Notes: generated by a model not told the origin, from the letters alone. A DNA stretch of 64,000 nt from Lentzea flava (GCF_014648475.1 NZ_BMRE01000004.1:186001-250000), one strand, 5' to 3'; shown: positions 51,568-60,982, counted from the first letter of the stretch. Numbers and translations are program-made.

Positions 51568-52893
51568 GTGGGCAAGCGCAACCGCGAGAAGCGGGCGGCG
51601 AAGAAGAAGGTCAGGGCGAACCGCGGCCCGACTCCACCCCGGTACGACTTCGACGGGTACGAGGAGCCGTGGGCGCCGCCTCCGGTCGTGTCGCCGGAGA
51701 TGGTGGCCGAAGGGTTGAAACAGGCGGCTTTCGCCCGTGCGTCCGACACGGACTTCGTGGACAGAACCATCGCGGATCTCGCGGGTCGCAGGCCCGTCGC
51801 CAACCCCCGGACGGTGGCGATCGGTGCCGGGATCGTGTTGGACGCGGTGATCGACCTGGTCTGGGCGAAGGGATGGACGCCCGTCGATGTCCGCGAGCAC
51901 GTCCGCCGGACCGCCGACGCGGCAGCCGGCAGCCTGCTGGTCGACGTGATCGCCGCGGACACGGCGAAACACTCTCCGTCCACTGTGGACGAGCGGTGGG
52001 CAGCGCAGGTGCGTGGCGCCGAGGTCTGGTGGGAGTCCGGTGTGCCGCAACTGTTGCAGTGGGCGGACCGTCACGGAGCCGATCTGGAGTTCGCGCTGCG
52101 GACCACGATCGTGGTGATCGACGAGTTGATGAGGTTGCCCGAGCTGCCGGTCATCATTCCGGCGCCGGGATCGGGGTCCGCGCGTTCGGCCGCGTCGGTG
52201 AGCGGTGTTGATCAGAAGGTGCTGACGCGGGTTCGAGGTCTGCTGGCCAAGGCGGAGTCCACCCAGTTTCCCGAGGAGGCCGAGGCTCTGTCGGCCAAGG
52301 CACAGGAACTGATGAACCGGCACGCCTTCGAACGTGCCGTCCTCGACGCCGACGAGCGCCGGAAGCAGACGGCGGCCTCCACCCGGTTGTGGCTTGACGC
52401 GCCGTATGTCGATGCCAAGGCGCATCTGGTCCACCAGATCGCCAAGGCGAACCGGTGCCGGTCGGTGTTCTATTCCCGGTTCGGGTTCGTCGCGCTGGTA
52501 GGGGAGTCGATGGACCTGGAGATCACCGAGCTGCTGGTCACCTCGCTGCAGGTGCAGGCGACCCGTGCGATGGTCGCCGAAGGCAGTCAGGTCACCAGGG
52601 CTGGAACGTCCCGTACGCGGTCGTTTCGGCAGTCCTTCCTGATCTCGTACGCGGCGCGCATCGGGGAACGGCTCGAGGAGGCCGGGGCTCGTGCGCACGA
52701 TCCGGTGGAGGACGAGCGGCTGTTGCCGGTGCTGGCCGAGCGGTCGCAGGTGGTCGAGGAGACGTTCGAGAAGATGTTCAGCAACCTCGCCCAGAAGTCG
52801 GTGACCGTCACCGACGGCGCGGGGTGGGAGGCGGGCCGGGTGGCAGCGGACCGGGCGGACATCAGCATCGACCGTCGCGCTGTCGGTGTCTGA
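51568..52893 (+). CDS. DUF2786 domain protein, second paralogue
   Basis: A 441-residue protein. The GTG at 51568 has GAGGAGGA about 5 nt upstream and gives a lysine/arginine-rich start (GKRNREKRAAKKKVRANRG), perhaps for nucleic-acid contact. The DUF2786 block VLTRVRGLLAKAESTQFPEE with AEALSAKAQELMNRHAFERA lies in the middle and matches the paralogue at 6484-7521 almost word for word. The C-terminal portions also align (SFRQSFLISYAARIGERL). This copy is about 95 residues longer at the N-terminus. Function unknown. Confidence 0.86.
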   Translation: MGKRNREKRAAKKKVRANRGPTPPRYDFDGYEEPWAPPPVVSPEMVAEGLKQAAFARASDTDFVDRTIADLAGRRPVANPRTVAIGAGIVLDAVIDLVWAKGWTPVDVREHVRRTADAAAGSLLVDVIAADTAKHSPSTVDERWAAQVRGAEVWWESGVPQLLQWADRHGADLEFALRTTIVVIDELMRLPELPVIIPAPGSGSARSAASVSGVDQKVLTRVRGLLAKAESTQFPEEAEALSAKAQELMNRHAFERAVLDADERRKQTAASTRLWLDAPYVDAKAHLVHQIAKANRCRSVFYSRFGFVALVGESMDLEITELLVTSLQVQATRAMVAEGSQVTRAGTSRTRSFRQSFLISYAARIGERLEEAGARAHDPVEDERLLPVLAERSQVVEETFEKMFSNLAQKSVTVTDGAGWEAGRVAADRADISIDRRAVGV

Positions 52894-52990
52894 TCAGCCG
52901 ACTCGCGCGGTGACCTCGATGGGGTGATCCACGTGGTGGCGTGGATCAAGGAACGGGTGGCGTTGCGTCGATCGGGCTAACCTGCCGCGC

Positions 52991-53623
52991 GTGCGGACGA
53001 GGCTGACCCCCATGCAGCAGGCGGTGGTGGACGCCGGGCGCCCGTTGCCGCAGCTCACCGACCCCCTTGAGGTCGAGTTGCTGGTCAGTGCGTTTGTCGG
53101 GCCCTTTGCGGACAACGAGGAGTTGTGGGAGGTCGTTGTCCATCACCTGAAAGAGGTGCCCAGTCGGCGCAGTGCGGCTCTGCTGACGGCGTTGGGGCAT
53201 CTGCTGCCTGGGCGGCCTGGGGGGTGGGCCAAGGAGGCGGCCCGGGAGCAGGGGGCGCCGGTGTGGGACATGGGGGCGCTCACCTTTGGGGAGTGCTGGA
53301 TCGGGGATCGATCCATCGATGCCGGATATCTGGCGTTGTTGTGCAGTTATGCGTACGGGGATGAGCCGCACGCGATGGTTTTCATGATCGATGAAATCAG
53401 TGGGGGGCTCACGCGGCACGCGTTTTTGACGCGGCGGGTGGAGGAGGCGCTGGAGCGGCTCAAGGGGCAGGTGCGGTTGGAGTCGATCACGGCGGAGGCT
53501 GCTCATTGGTTGCTCAGTCGCAGCTACGACCGGTTCGAGCGGCGGCCTGGGCTGGGGTTCGGCCTCGATGTGCACCACACTCGGCTGGTGGCGCGGCGGC
53601 GGATTGCGCTGGCCATGAATTAG
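52991..53623 (+). CDS. Hypothetical protein
   Basis: A 210-residue soluble protein starting at GTG (MRTRLTPMQQAVVDAGRPLP). The text is helical with a patterned core: LVSAFVGPFADNEELWEVVV, LLTALGHLLPGR, AYGDEPHAMVFMIDEISGGL and AHWLLSRSYDRFERRPGLGF. No family or catalytic motif is recognised. It follows the DUF2786 gene in the same direction after about 100 bp and precedes the permease operon. Confidence 0.72.
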   Translation: MRTRLTPMQQAVVDAGRPLPQLTDPLEVELLVSAFVGPFADNEELWEVVVHHLKEVPSRRSAALLTALGHLLPGRPGGWAKEAAREQGAPVWDMGALTFGECWIGDRSIDAGYLALLCSYAYGDEPHAMVFMIDEISGGLTRHAFLTRRVEEALERLKGQVRLESITAEAAHWLLSRSYDRFERRPGLGFGLDVHHTRLVARRRIALAMN

Positions 53624-53737
53624 ACGGGCCGTGCGGATTGCAACGTGTTGAATCGCCCGACTGTGCACATTGTCTGTAGCTCGATCGTGACTCGGCCATT
53701 ACTGTCCGGGTTGTCGATCACAGGGCGGAGGGACGAC

Positions 53738-55057
53738 GTGGCCGCTCTTCTCGGGCATGACGATCAGGCCCTCATCCGTGTCCCTGACCAGGCGCGGCAC
53801 CCGTGGTTGTCAGTCGCGACCCAGCGCTTCGGGCAGACGACCGCGCTGAGCCAGTTGTTGCTGGGCGCGACACTCGGCTTCGGGATGACGTTCTGGGACG
53901 CGTTCCTCGCGCTCACGATCGGGGCGCTGCTGCTCAACGCCGTGGCTGTCGCGGTGGGGATCATCGGGCAGCGGGAAGGGCTGTCGACGGCCATCCTCAC
54001 GCGGTGGACCGGGTTCGGGCACGCCGGGAGTGCGATGCTCGGGCTGATCATCGCTTTGTCGTGCACCGGGTGGTTCGGGGTGCAGACCGGGCTGGCCGGG
54101 GTGACGCTCGCGGGCGTGGCCGGGGTGTTGCCGGCGCCTGTGTGGTCGCTCATCTTCGGCATCGTCGTCACCGTCATCGCGGCCTATGGCGTGCGGTGGA
54201 TGGCGTGGACGGCCTACCTGGCGGTGCCGGCGTTTCTGCTGCTGCTCCTGTGGCTCGTGCTGACGAACGTCAACGACTTCGCGGCGACGCTCAGCAGTCC
54301 GGCGCCTGGGCCGTCCATCGGGATGATGACCGCGGTGACGCTGGTGACCGGCAGCTTCATCGTCGGGGCCGCGATCGCGCCGGACATGACCCGCTTCAAC
54401 CGCAACGAGTGGGACGTCGTCAAGCAGACCGTTCTGGGCATCACGCTGGGCGAGTGGGTCATCAGCCTGGCCGGGGTGGTCCTCGCGCACGGGCTGAGCA
54501 CCACGGACATCATGGGCCTCATCGGCTCGTCCAGCGGGTGGATCGGGGCGCTGGTCGTCGTCACCGCCGTGTTGAAGATCAACGACTGGAACCTCTACTC
54601 GGCGTCGCTCGGGCTCGTGAACTTCTTCGACGCCGTGTTCGCGGTGCGGATCAGCAGGGCCCAGGTGACGGTCATGGTCGGGTTCGCGGGCAGTTTTCTC
54701 GCCGCCGCGGGCATCGTGCACCAGTTCAGCCACTTCCTGGTGCTGCTCGGCGTGGTGTTCCCGCCGGTCACCGGCATCATGATCGCCGAGTACTACGTCG
54801 TGCGGCGGTGGCGCAACGAGATCATCTCCACGCGGCCCTACGTGCCGCGGTCGGCTCCCTCGTGGGTGCCTGCCAGCGTGGTCATCTGGCCGGTGTCCGC
54901 CGTCATCGGCGAACTGGTGCCGTTCGGGCAGTCCAGCGTGAACTCGCTCGTGGTCGCGTTCGCCCTCTACGTCTCGGCCGGCCGGCTGGACCTGCTGCGC
55001 ATGAGGACTCGCAGGGCCACCAACCGTAAGGTGGTCGGGGAAGCATCCGCCGCCTGA
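53738..55057 (+). CDS. NCS1-family purine/cytosine permease
   Basis: A 439-residue transporter with about twelve membrane helices, of the nucleobase:cation symporter-1 family (purines, cytosine, hydantoins, allantoin). Typical family features are the cytoplasmic start ending in PWLSVATQRFGQTTALSQLL, the helix-3 region (LTRWTGFGHAGSAMLGLIIA) and APDMTRFNRNEWDVV between central helices. The GTG at 53738 is chosen for GGAGG 6 nt upstream; upstream codons look non-coding. The hydantoinase A-like gene begins 16 bp later, so the substrate is probably a hydantoin or a purine-breakdown ring. Confidence 0.92.
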   Translation: MAALLGHDDQALIRVPDQARHPWLSVATQRFGQTTALSQLLLGATLGFGMTFWDAFLALTIGALLLNAVAVAVGIIGQREGLSTAILTRWTGFGHAGSAMLGLIIALSCTGWFGVQTGLAGVTLAGVAGVLPAPVWSLIFGIVVTVIAAYGVRWMAWTAYLAVPAFLLLLLWLVLTNVNDFAATLSSPAPGPSIGMMTAVTLVTGSFIVGAAIAPDMTRFNRNEWDVVKQTVLGITLGEWVISLAGVVLAHGLSTTDIMGLIGSSSGWIGALVVVTAVLKINDWNLYSASLGLVNFFDAVFAVRISRAQVTVMVGFAGSFLAAAGIVHQFSHFLVLLGVVFPPVTGIMIAEYYVVRRWRNEIISTRPYVPRSAPSWVPASVVIWPVSAVIGELVPFGQSSVNSLVVAFALYVSAGRLDLLRMRTRRATNRKVVGEASAA

Positions 55058-55073
55058 GGAGTGGTTCGGCACC

Positions 55074-56633
55074 ATGCACATCGGTATCGACGTCGGCGGC
55101 ACGAACACCGATGCCGTGCTCGTCGAGGGGCGAACGGTCCTCGCGGAGTGCAAGACGACGACGACAGCCGACGTGACGACCGGGATCATCAAGGCCGTCG
55201 GCGGGCTGCGGGCCGCTGTCGCGTTCGAACCGGCCGTCATCAGCGCGGTCATGATCGGCACGACGCACTTCGTCAACGCCGTGGTCGAGGGCAGGGGACT
55301 GGCTCAGACGGCGGCGGTGCGGCTCGGACTTCCCGCCACCAGAGCGCTTCCGCCGTTCGTCGACTGGCCGCCGCGGCTGCGGCAGGTCATCGGCGGGCAC
55401 TCCTACCTCTGCCACGGCGGCCACGAGTACGACGGGCGGGTCATCTCGCCGCTCGACGAGGACGAGCTGCGCCGGGTGGCCGCGGACATCGCGGAGAAGG
55501 GTGTGCGGTCGGTCGCCATCTCGTCGGTGTTCTCGTTGGTCAACGGCGACTTCGAGCGTCAGGCTGCGGAGATCCTGACGGCCGAGGTGCCGGACCTGCT
55601 CGTCAGCTTCTCGCACGAGATCGGGCGGCTCGGCCTGCTGGAGCGGGAGAACGCGACGATCATCAACGCCGCGTTGCGCGAGCTCGCCGAGCAGATCGCC
55701 GACGGGCTGGTCGAGTCACTGACGGCGCAGGGCATCGACGCCCCGCTGTACCTGAGCCAGAACGACGGCACGTTGATGGACCTCGAGTACGCCCGCTGCT
55801 ACCCGGTCGCCACGTTCTCCTCCGGGCCGACGAACTCCATGCGCGGCGGAGCGTTTCTGTCCGGTTTGGACGAATGCGCGGTGATCGACGTCGGTGGCAC
55901 GACGACCGACGTCGGCATGCTGAACAAGGGTTTCCCGCGCGAGGCCTCGTCCGAGGTGCTGATCAGCGGGGTGCGCACGAACTTCCGGATGCCCGACGTG
56001 CTGTCGGTCGGACTGGGCGGCGGCAGCGTCGTGCGCGAGACGCCCAGCGGTGTCGAGGTCGGACCGGACAGCGTGGGATTCCGCCTGAGCGAGCAGGCAC
56101 TGGTGTTCGGGGGCGACACGCTCACCGCCACGGACGTCGCGGTCGCGGCCGGCCTCGCCGACATCGGGGACGCGACGCTGGTCAGGAACCTCGACCGCAC
56201 GCTGGTCCGCTCGGTGCTCGACCACGTCTGCGACCGGATCGCCACCCAGGTCGACCGCCTGCGCACGTGCCCTGCGCCGTTGCCCGTCGTGCTGGTCGGC
56301 GGTGGCAGCGTGCTGGTGCCGGACGAGATCGAGGGCGTCAGCGAGATGATCAGGCCGGAGCACCACGCGTTCGCCAACGCCATCGGCGCCGCGATCGCGC
56401 AGGTCGGCGGCGAGGTCGACCGGGTCTTCACGATCGACGAGAACCGGCGCGACGAGGTGCTCGACTCGGCCCGTCAGGAGGCCGTGGACAAGGCCGTGGC
56501 GGCGGGCGCGAAGGCCGACAGCGTGCGGATCGTCGAGGTCGAGGAGATCCCGCTGGCGTACCTGCCGGGCAACGCGAGCCGGGTGCGCGCGCGAGCCGTC
56601 GGCGACCTGGTGCTGGAGAGGGCTCGTGCGTGA
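55074..56633 (+). CDS. Hydantoinase A / oxoprolinase-family protein
   Basis: A 519-residue protein of the HyuA/oxoprolinase (ASKHA) family. The N-terminal phosphate loop is HIGIDVGGTNTDAVLV, and a second, central one is CAVIDVGGTTTDVGML. GGGSVLVP lies near residue 405. These enzymes use ATP to open hydantoin or 5-oxoproline rings, usually together with a HyuB subunit, which is absent here. The start follows GGAG about 12 nt upstream, and the stop overlaps the first DUF917 gene by 8 bp. HyuA-DUF917 pairing recurs in bacteria. Confidence 0.92.
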   Translation: MHIGIDVGGTNTDAVLVEGRTVLAECKTTTTADVTTGIIKAVGGLRAAVAFEPAVISAVMIGTTHFVNAVVEGRGLAQTAAVRLGLPATRALPPFVDWPPRLRQVIGGHSYLCHGGHEYDGRVISPLDEDELRRVAADIAEKGVRSVAISSVFSLVNGDFERQAAEILTAEVPDLLVSFSHEIGRLGLLERENATIINAALRELAEQIADGLVESLTAQGIDAPLYLSQNDGTLMDLEYARCYPVATFSSGPTNSMRGGAFLSGLDECAVIDVGGTTTDVGMLNKGFPREASSEVLISGVRTNFRMPDVLSVGLGGGSVVRETPSGVEVGPDSVGFRLSEQALVFGGDTLTATDVAVAAGLADIGDATLVRNLDRTLVRSVLDHVCDRIATQVDRLRTCPAPLPVVLVGGGSVLVPDEIEGVSEMIRPEHHAFANAIGAAIAQVGGEVDRVFTIDENRRDEVLDSARQEAVDKAVAAGAKADSVRIVEVEEIPLAYLPGNASRVRARAVGDLVLERARA

Positions 56634-57681
56634 GATCGGGGCCGCCGAGCTGAGGCACGTCGCCCGCGGCGCCGCGATCCTCGGCACGGGCGGCGGTGGC
56701 GACCCGTACATCGGCAGGCTCGTCGCGGAACAGGCGCTGCTCGAGTACGGGCCGGTGCTCGTGGCCGAGCCGCACGAGGTGCCGGACGACGCGCTCGTCG
56801 CGGGCATCGGGATGATCGGCGCGCCGACCGTGATGATCGAGAAGCTGCCAGCGGGAGAGGAGGCCGTCACGGCTTTCCTGACGCTGCAACGGGAACTCGG
56901 CCGTTCGATCACGCACGTGCTGCCGATCGAGGTCGGCGGGATGAACTCGCTCGCGCCCTTCCCCGTGGCCGCGTCGCTCGGCCTGCCGGTGCTCGACGCG
57001 GACTGCATGGGCCGCGCGTTCCCGATGGTGCAGATGGTCGTGTGCACGTTGGACGGTGTGCCGGCGAGCCCGCTCGCGATCGCCGACGAGAAGGGCAACG
57101 CGATCGTCGTCGACGTCCACGACAACAACTGGGCGGAACGGCTCGCGCGCTCGGCCACGATCCGCATGGGCTGCACCGCGTTGCTGAGCGGCTTTCCCAT
57201 GTCCGGCAAGCAGGCCCGCGACGTCACGATCCCCGGCACGCTCACGCTGGCGTCGCGGCTCGGGCGGCTGGTGGAACAGGCGCGGCGGGAACACGTGGAC
57301 CCGTGCCAGGCCATCGCGTCGTTCCTCGGCGGCCGGGTGTTGTTCACCGGCAAGGTCGTGGACGTCATGCGCGCGCGGGATCCCGGGTTCGCCAAGGGTG
57401 AGGCGCGGATCGAGGCCCACGACGCGAGCTGCCGGCTGGAGTTCCAGAACGAGCACCTCGTCGCGTCACGGGACGGCGAGGTGCTCGCCTCGGTGCCGGA
57501 CCTGATCTGCGTGCTGGACGAGCAGGGTGAGCCCGTGCCCGCCGAACGGTTGCGGTACGGGCAACGCGTCGCGGTCGTCGGAGCGCCGTGCCACCCGCGC
57601 TGGCGCACGCCGGAAGGTCTTGCGCTGGTCGGACCGGCGGCGTTCGGCTACTCGCACGAATACCGGCCGCTCGGCGTGTAG
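56626..57681 (+). CDS. DUF917 (S-methylthiohydantoin desulfurase-like) protein
   Basis: A 351-residue DUF917 protein starting at GTG. Family marks are ILGTGGGGDPYIG near residue 20, GAPTVMIEKLPAGEEA, the IEVGGMNSLAPF loop and DADCMGRAFPMVQM. A described member of this family hydrolyses S-methyl-5-thiohydantoin, which suits its coupling to a hydantoinase-like gene. The actual substrate here is inferred. It overlaps hyuA by 8 bp. A second, clearly related copy follows after 48 bp. Confidence 0.9.
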   Translation: MREIGAAELRHVARGAAILGTGGGGDPYIGRLVAEQALLEYGPVLVAEPHEVPDDALVAGIGMIGAPTVMIEKLPAGEEAVTAFLTLQRELGRSITHVLPIEVGGMNSLAPFPVAASLGLPVLDADCMGRAFPMVQMVVCTLDGVPASPLAIADEKGNAIVVDVHDNNWAERLARSATIRMGCTALLSGFPMSGKQARDVTIPGTLTLASRLGRLVEQARREHVDPCQAIASFLGGRVLFTGKVVDVMRARDPGFAKGEARIEAHDASCRLEFQNEHLVASRDGEVLASVPDLICVLDEQGEPVPAERLRYGQRVAVVGAPCHPRWRTPEGLALVGPAAFGYSHEYRPLGV

Positions 57682-57729
57682 AACGCGGATCCTTCTCGCG
57701 CGAGCACCGGCGGCACTACTGTCTCGCGC

Positions 57730-58791
57730 ATGCACCTGCTCCAGCCCGACGAGGTTGACCGGCTCGCCCTGGGCGTGGTCATGCTCGGCAGCGGCGGTGG
57801 AGGGGGTGAGCACGAGACCCACGCCTTCGCGGCCATGCTCCGCCACGAACTGCGACAGAGCGGGCCGGTGACGGTCCTGTCGCCGGAGGAAGCCGATCCG
57901 GAGGGCTACGGCGCTCGGGTCGGGCTGATCGGCGCACCGACCGTGATGATCGAGAAGCTGCCGTCCGGCCAGGAGGCGGAGGAAGCCCTGAAGGCGTTGC
58001 AGGCGCACGATTCCACGTCCGTCACCGCCGTGATCGGGTGGGAGGCCGGCGGGTGCAACGGACTGCTGCCGCTGATCCTCGCCGCGCGGCTCGGGCTGCC
58101 GTACGTCGACGTCGACGGCATGGGGAGAGCGTTCCCACGGGTCGACCAGACGACCTACGACGCGGCCGGGCTGCCCACCACTCCGCTGGCCATCACCGAA
58201 CCCGGCGGAAACCGGGCGGTTCTGGACACGACGGGCATCGAGAAGCTCGCCCGCACGGTGATGGTCGACTTCGGCGGCTGGGCGATGATGGTGGCCAAGC
58301 CGTTGAAACTCGCGGATGCGCTCGAAGCGGGCATACCGGGCTCGTTGTCGCGGGCGCTGGAACTCGGTGAGATCTGGTCCCAGTACACGCTCTCGGTCGA
58401 CGAACGCGCGAAGGCCTCGGGCGGTTTCCGCCTGACGCGGGGAAAAGTCGCCGAGGTGTGGCGTGAATCCGTCGGCGACTTTCCCCGCGGAACGGTGGCG
58501 CTGCGGCGGCTGGACACCGACGATGCGTATGTGCGCCTGGAGATGCAGGGTGAGTACCTCGTCGCGCTCGCGGACGGCGAACCGCTCGTGACGACGCCCG
58601 ATCTGCTGTGCTGCCTCGACGCCGAGTCCGGCAAGCCGGTGTCGACCGAGCGGCTCTCGTTCGGTGCCGTGGTGGACGTGGTAGCGCTCCCATCCCCCGC
58701 GCAGTGGCTGCGTCCGGAGATGCTCGGACGCGTCGACCCGCGCGCCTTCGGCTACGACCTCGACCACGTGCCGTTCCGGGACGTGCCGTGA
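57730..58791 (+). CDS. DUF917 protein, tandem paralogue
   Basis: A 353-residue DUF917 protein with the same landmarks as the gene before it: VMLGSGGGGGEHETH, GAPTVMIEKLPSGQEA, WEAGGCNGLLPL and DVDGMGRAFPRVDQ. Many changes between them indicate that the two copies have specialised rather than arisen recently. They may form a heteromer or act on successive substrates. The last 4 bp (GTGA) contain the start of the PucR regulator gene. Confidence 0.9.
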   Translation: MHLLQPDEVDRLALGVVMLGSGGGGGEHETHAFAAMLRHELRQSGPVTVLSPEEADPEGYGARVGLIGAPTVMIEKLPSGQEAEEALKALQAHDSTSVTAVIGWEAGGCNGLLPLILAARLGLPYVDVDGMGRAFPRVDQTTYDAAGLPTTPLAITEPGGNRAVLDTTGIEKLARTVMVDFGGWAMMVAKPLKLADALEAGIPGSLSRALELGEIWSQYTLSVDERAKASGGFRLTRGKVAEVWRESVGDFPRGTVALRRLDTDDAYVRLEMQGEYLVALADGEPLVTTPDLLCCLDAESGKPVSTERLSFGAVVDVVALPSPAQWLRPEMLGRVDPRAFGYDLDHVPFRDVP

Positions 58792-60326
58792 TCGACGACG
58801 CCGACTCGCTGACGGTGCGCGATCTGCTGGAGATCGGCGTGCTGGGCGACGACGCGTGCCTGCTGGCGGGCGAGCGCGGGGTGGACACCGAGGTCGCGGA
58901 CGTGCGGCTGGCGGCGGACATGACGGCCGTCGAGGCGTGTTCGGCGGGCGACCTGGTGATCCTGACCGGGCACCAGCCGTACCTCGTCGAGGTCGCGCTG
59001 CGCCGTGCCTACAGCGCCGACGTGCGGGCCGTCGTGCTGGTGCGGCCGTCGGCCGGGAGCTACCAGCCCCCGTCCACCGCGACGATCTCCTTCGCCAACC
59101 GGCTGGGCGTGCCACTGCTGCAGACCAGAGCCGACGACCCGCTGCTGGTCGCCGACTCGTTGCGCACGGCGGTGCGCCGTCCAGAGGTCGCCGCGGCCCG
59201 GCTGCTCAACGCCGTCACCGCGCGGCTGGGGCGCAGCAAGCCGGACCCGCGCTCGGTGATCACGATCCTGTCCGGCGAGCTGCACGTGACGTGCGCGGTG
59301 ATGAGCGCCGACGGCACGGCGATCGAGGGTGTGTCACCGCCCGGCCTGCCGCCGGACCTGCTGGTCGGCTCCGTCGCCACGACGGTCGAGCTGCCAGAGG
59401 GCGTCGCGGTGGCCGTGCCGGTGGAGACGGACCGGACCGGGCACGTGCACCTGTGGCTCGTCTCGCACACCCGCGGCCGCAACAAGCGCTGGGCCGAGAC
59501 CGTCCAGCAGATCAGCCAGGTCGCGTCCTGGGCACTCGGCAACTGGGTCGCCGCCGAACGCCTCGAAACCGAGCGCCGCGCCCGTTCCCGCGGCTCGCTG
59601 CTGGCCGAGCTGCTCGCCGCGGGCGACGACGTGCCGCCGCACCTGGTGCAGCAGGCCGTGCTCGCCGGGTGGCGCCTCGACGGCTGGCACACGGGCGTCT
59701 ACGTGATGCCGAACCCTCCGGCGCCGAACTGCTTCGACACCGCCCACACCGAACGGCTGCGCGTCGAGCTGTCCCGGCGCGGCCTGCACGGACAGCTCGT
59801 CGAGGGCGCGGAGGGCTGGTCGTTCTGGCTCACCAACGACGCGGAGCCGCCGCAGTCGCAGCACCGCGAGCTGACCGCGAGGCTCGCCCAGGCGCTGGGC
59901 GCCAGCACCCTCGTCGCCGGGGTGGGGCGTCCGCATCCGGGGTCGTCCGGCGTGGGCCGCACGTTGGCCGAAGCGCGCGAGGCCGCCGCGATGACAGGGG
60001 CCGCGAAGGTCGTGCACATCGACGAGCTCGGCGTGCGGCGGTTGCTGTCGATGGCGGCCGAGACCCCGGCGCTGGTGGAGCAGGCGACCCGGTTGCTGGA
60101 GCCCCTGACCGGCGTCGAGGACGGGCAGCTGCTGCGCACGCTGGCGGTGTACCTGGACGAGGAGTCGGTGACCTCCTCGGCGGCGGTGCGGCTCAAGGTG
60201 CACCGCAACACCGTGGCCCAGCGGATCAACCGGGCCGAGCAGCTGCTCGGCGTGAGTCTGCTGAACCCGGACGAGCGGCTGGCGGTCCACCTGGCGTGCC
60301 GGGCCGTGCGCGCGTCCGACGAGTGA
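58788..60326 (+). CDS. PucR-family transcriptional regulator
   Basis: A 512-residue activator. The N-terminal PucR/purine-catabolism domain (SLTVRDLLEIGVLGDDACLL ... VILTGHQPYL) is followed by a GGDEF-like CdaR middle and a C-terminal HTH_30 (YLDEESVTSSAAVRLKVHRN, TVAQRINRAEQLLG). PucR proteins switch on purine and allantoin degradation. It starts at GTG 58788 in a GTGA overlap with the second DUF917 gene, so it is made with the operon it most likely controls. Confidence 0.92.
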   Translation: MIDDADSLTVRDLLEIGVLGDDACLLAGERGVDTEVADVRLAADMTAVEACSAGDLVILTGHQPYLVEVALRRAYSADVRAVVLVRPSAGSYQPPSTATISFANRLGVPLLQTRADDPLLVADSLRTAVRRPEVAAARLLNAVTARLGRSKPDPRSVITILSGELHVTCAVMSADGTAIEGVSPPGLPPDLLVGSVATTVELPEGVAVAVPVETDRTGHVHLWLVSHTRGRNKRWAETVQQISQVASWALGNWVAAERLETERRARSRGSLLAELLAAGDDVPPHLVQQAVLAGWRLDGWHTGVYVMPNPPAPNCFDTAHTERLRVELSRRGLHGQLVEGAEGWSFWLTNDAEPPQSQHRELTARLAQALGASTLVAGVGRPHPGSSGVGRTLAEAREAAAMTGAAKVVHIDELGVRRLLSMAAETPALVEQATRLLEPLTGVEDGQLLRTLAVYLDEESVTSSAAVRLKVHRNTVAQRINRAEQLLGVSLLNPDERLAVHLACRAVRASDE

Positions 60327-60727
60327 CAGCCGGACGCCGCCGGAGAAACACTCGATGGTCCAGCGCGCGGAATATTCCTTCGGGAACCCGTGTCGAGACT
60401 TTGGGGAAGATTCACTCGATCGGTGGATCAAGGCTCCAAGGTGGCGTAACAGGGCGTGCAATGCATCTACCGAAATGCGCTGATCGGCGGTGCTGAAACG
60501 GTTCTCCGTTCGTCCTGCCGTGGGCGCCGTTCATCGCTTGATAACAGTTTGGGTAGTACGCGCACTCTCTCTCGTGTAAGGATGACGGCAGACAACGACC
60601 TGCGGTGAAGACGCGGCCGGACCGGTTAACGGCGGACGTGGGCACCAAAAAAGCGTGGCCCCTGTTGCACCAGGGGACCACGCGGTCGCTGTCTTATCCA
60701 CACATCAACTCAGTAAGGACAGACAAC
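60327..60727. other. 401-bp gap with a terminator-like hairpin
   Basis: No gene is visible between the PucR regulator and the small membrane protein. The notable element is the hairpin at 60647-60683, annotated separately, inside the leader of the next gene. GTAAGGA at about 60713 lies 8-15 nt before the ATG at 60728 and can act as its ribosome-binding site. Confidence 0.5.
60647..60683 (-). terminator. Intrinsic-terminator-like hairpin, minus strand
   Basis: Read on the minus strand, a 12-bp GC-rich stem (GCGTGGTCCCCTG pairing with CAGGGGCCACGC, one bulged base, 6-nt loop) is followed directly by six U residues. This is the textbook form of a rho-independent terminator. No gene on the minus strand ends here, so it may stop antisense or read-through transcription. 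On the plus strand the same hairpin has no T-run and could act in the leader of the gene at 60728. Confidence 0.6.
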
Positions 60728-60982
60728 ATGGCCATTATGGCCTCCTCCGGTGGCGGCCGCCACCGGAAGCCCTCGAAGTCCTGGCAGTGCCTGCTCGGTG
60801 ATGTCCTCGCCGACTGGAATCTCACCGCCAGGACGGCGGTGCTGCTGGTCGTCGTTTTCGCGGGACTCAGTGCCGTGATGGTGTCCGCTTTCGGGGCGGC
60901 CGGCATCGCGATCCTGACCGGGTTGTTCCTGTTGCTGCATCGCACGGCGACCGGTGGTGGTGTCCCCGTCCGGGAAAACTGA
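60728..60982 (+). CDS. Small membrane protein
   Basis: An 84-residue protein with a basic N-terminus (MAIMASSGGGRHRKPSKSWQ) and two hydrophobic segments (TARTAVLLVVVFAGLSAVMV and GAAGIAILTGLFLLLH). It ends in a short polar tail. GTAAGGA precedes the ATG. The family is not recognised. It stands alone behind a hairpin-bearing leader. Confidence 0.68.
   Translation: MAIMASSGGGRHRKPSKSWQCLLGDVLADWNLTARTAVLLVVVFAGLSAVMVSAFGAAGIAILTGLFLLLHRTATGGGVPVREN

Noticed and set aside
60653..60683. Hairpin as part of a tRNA or small structured RNA gene
   Set aside because: There is only one stem-loop, no tRNA arms or CCA end; the U-run on the minus strand fits a terminator better.
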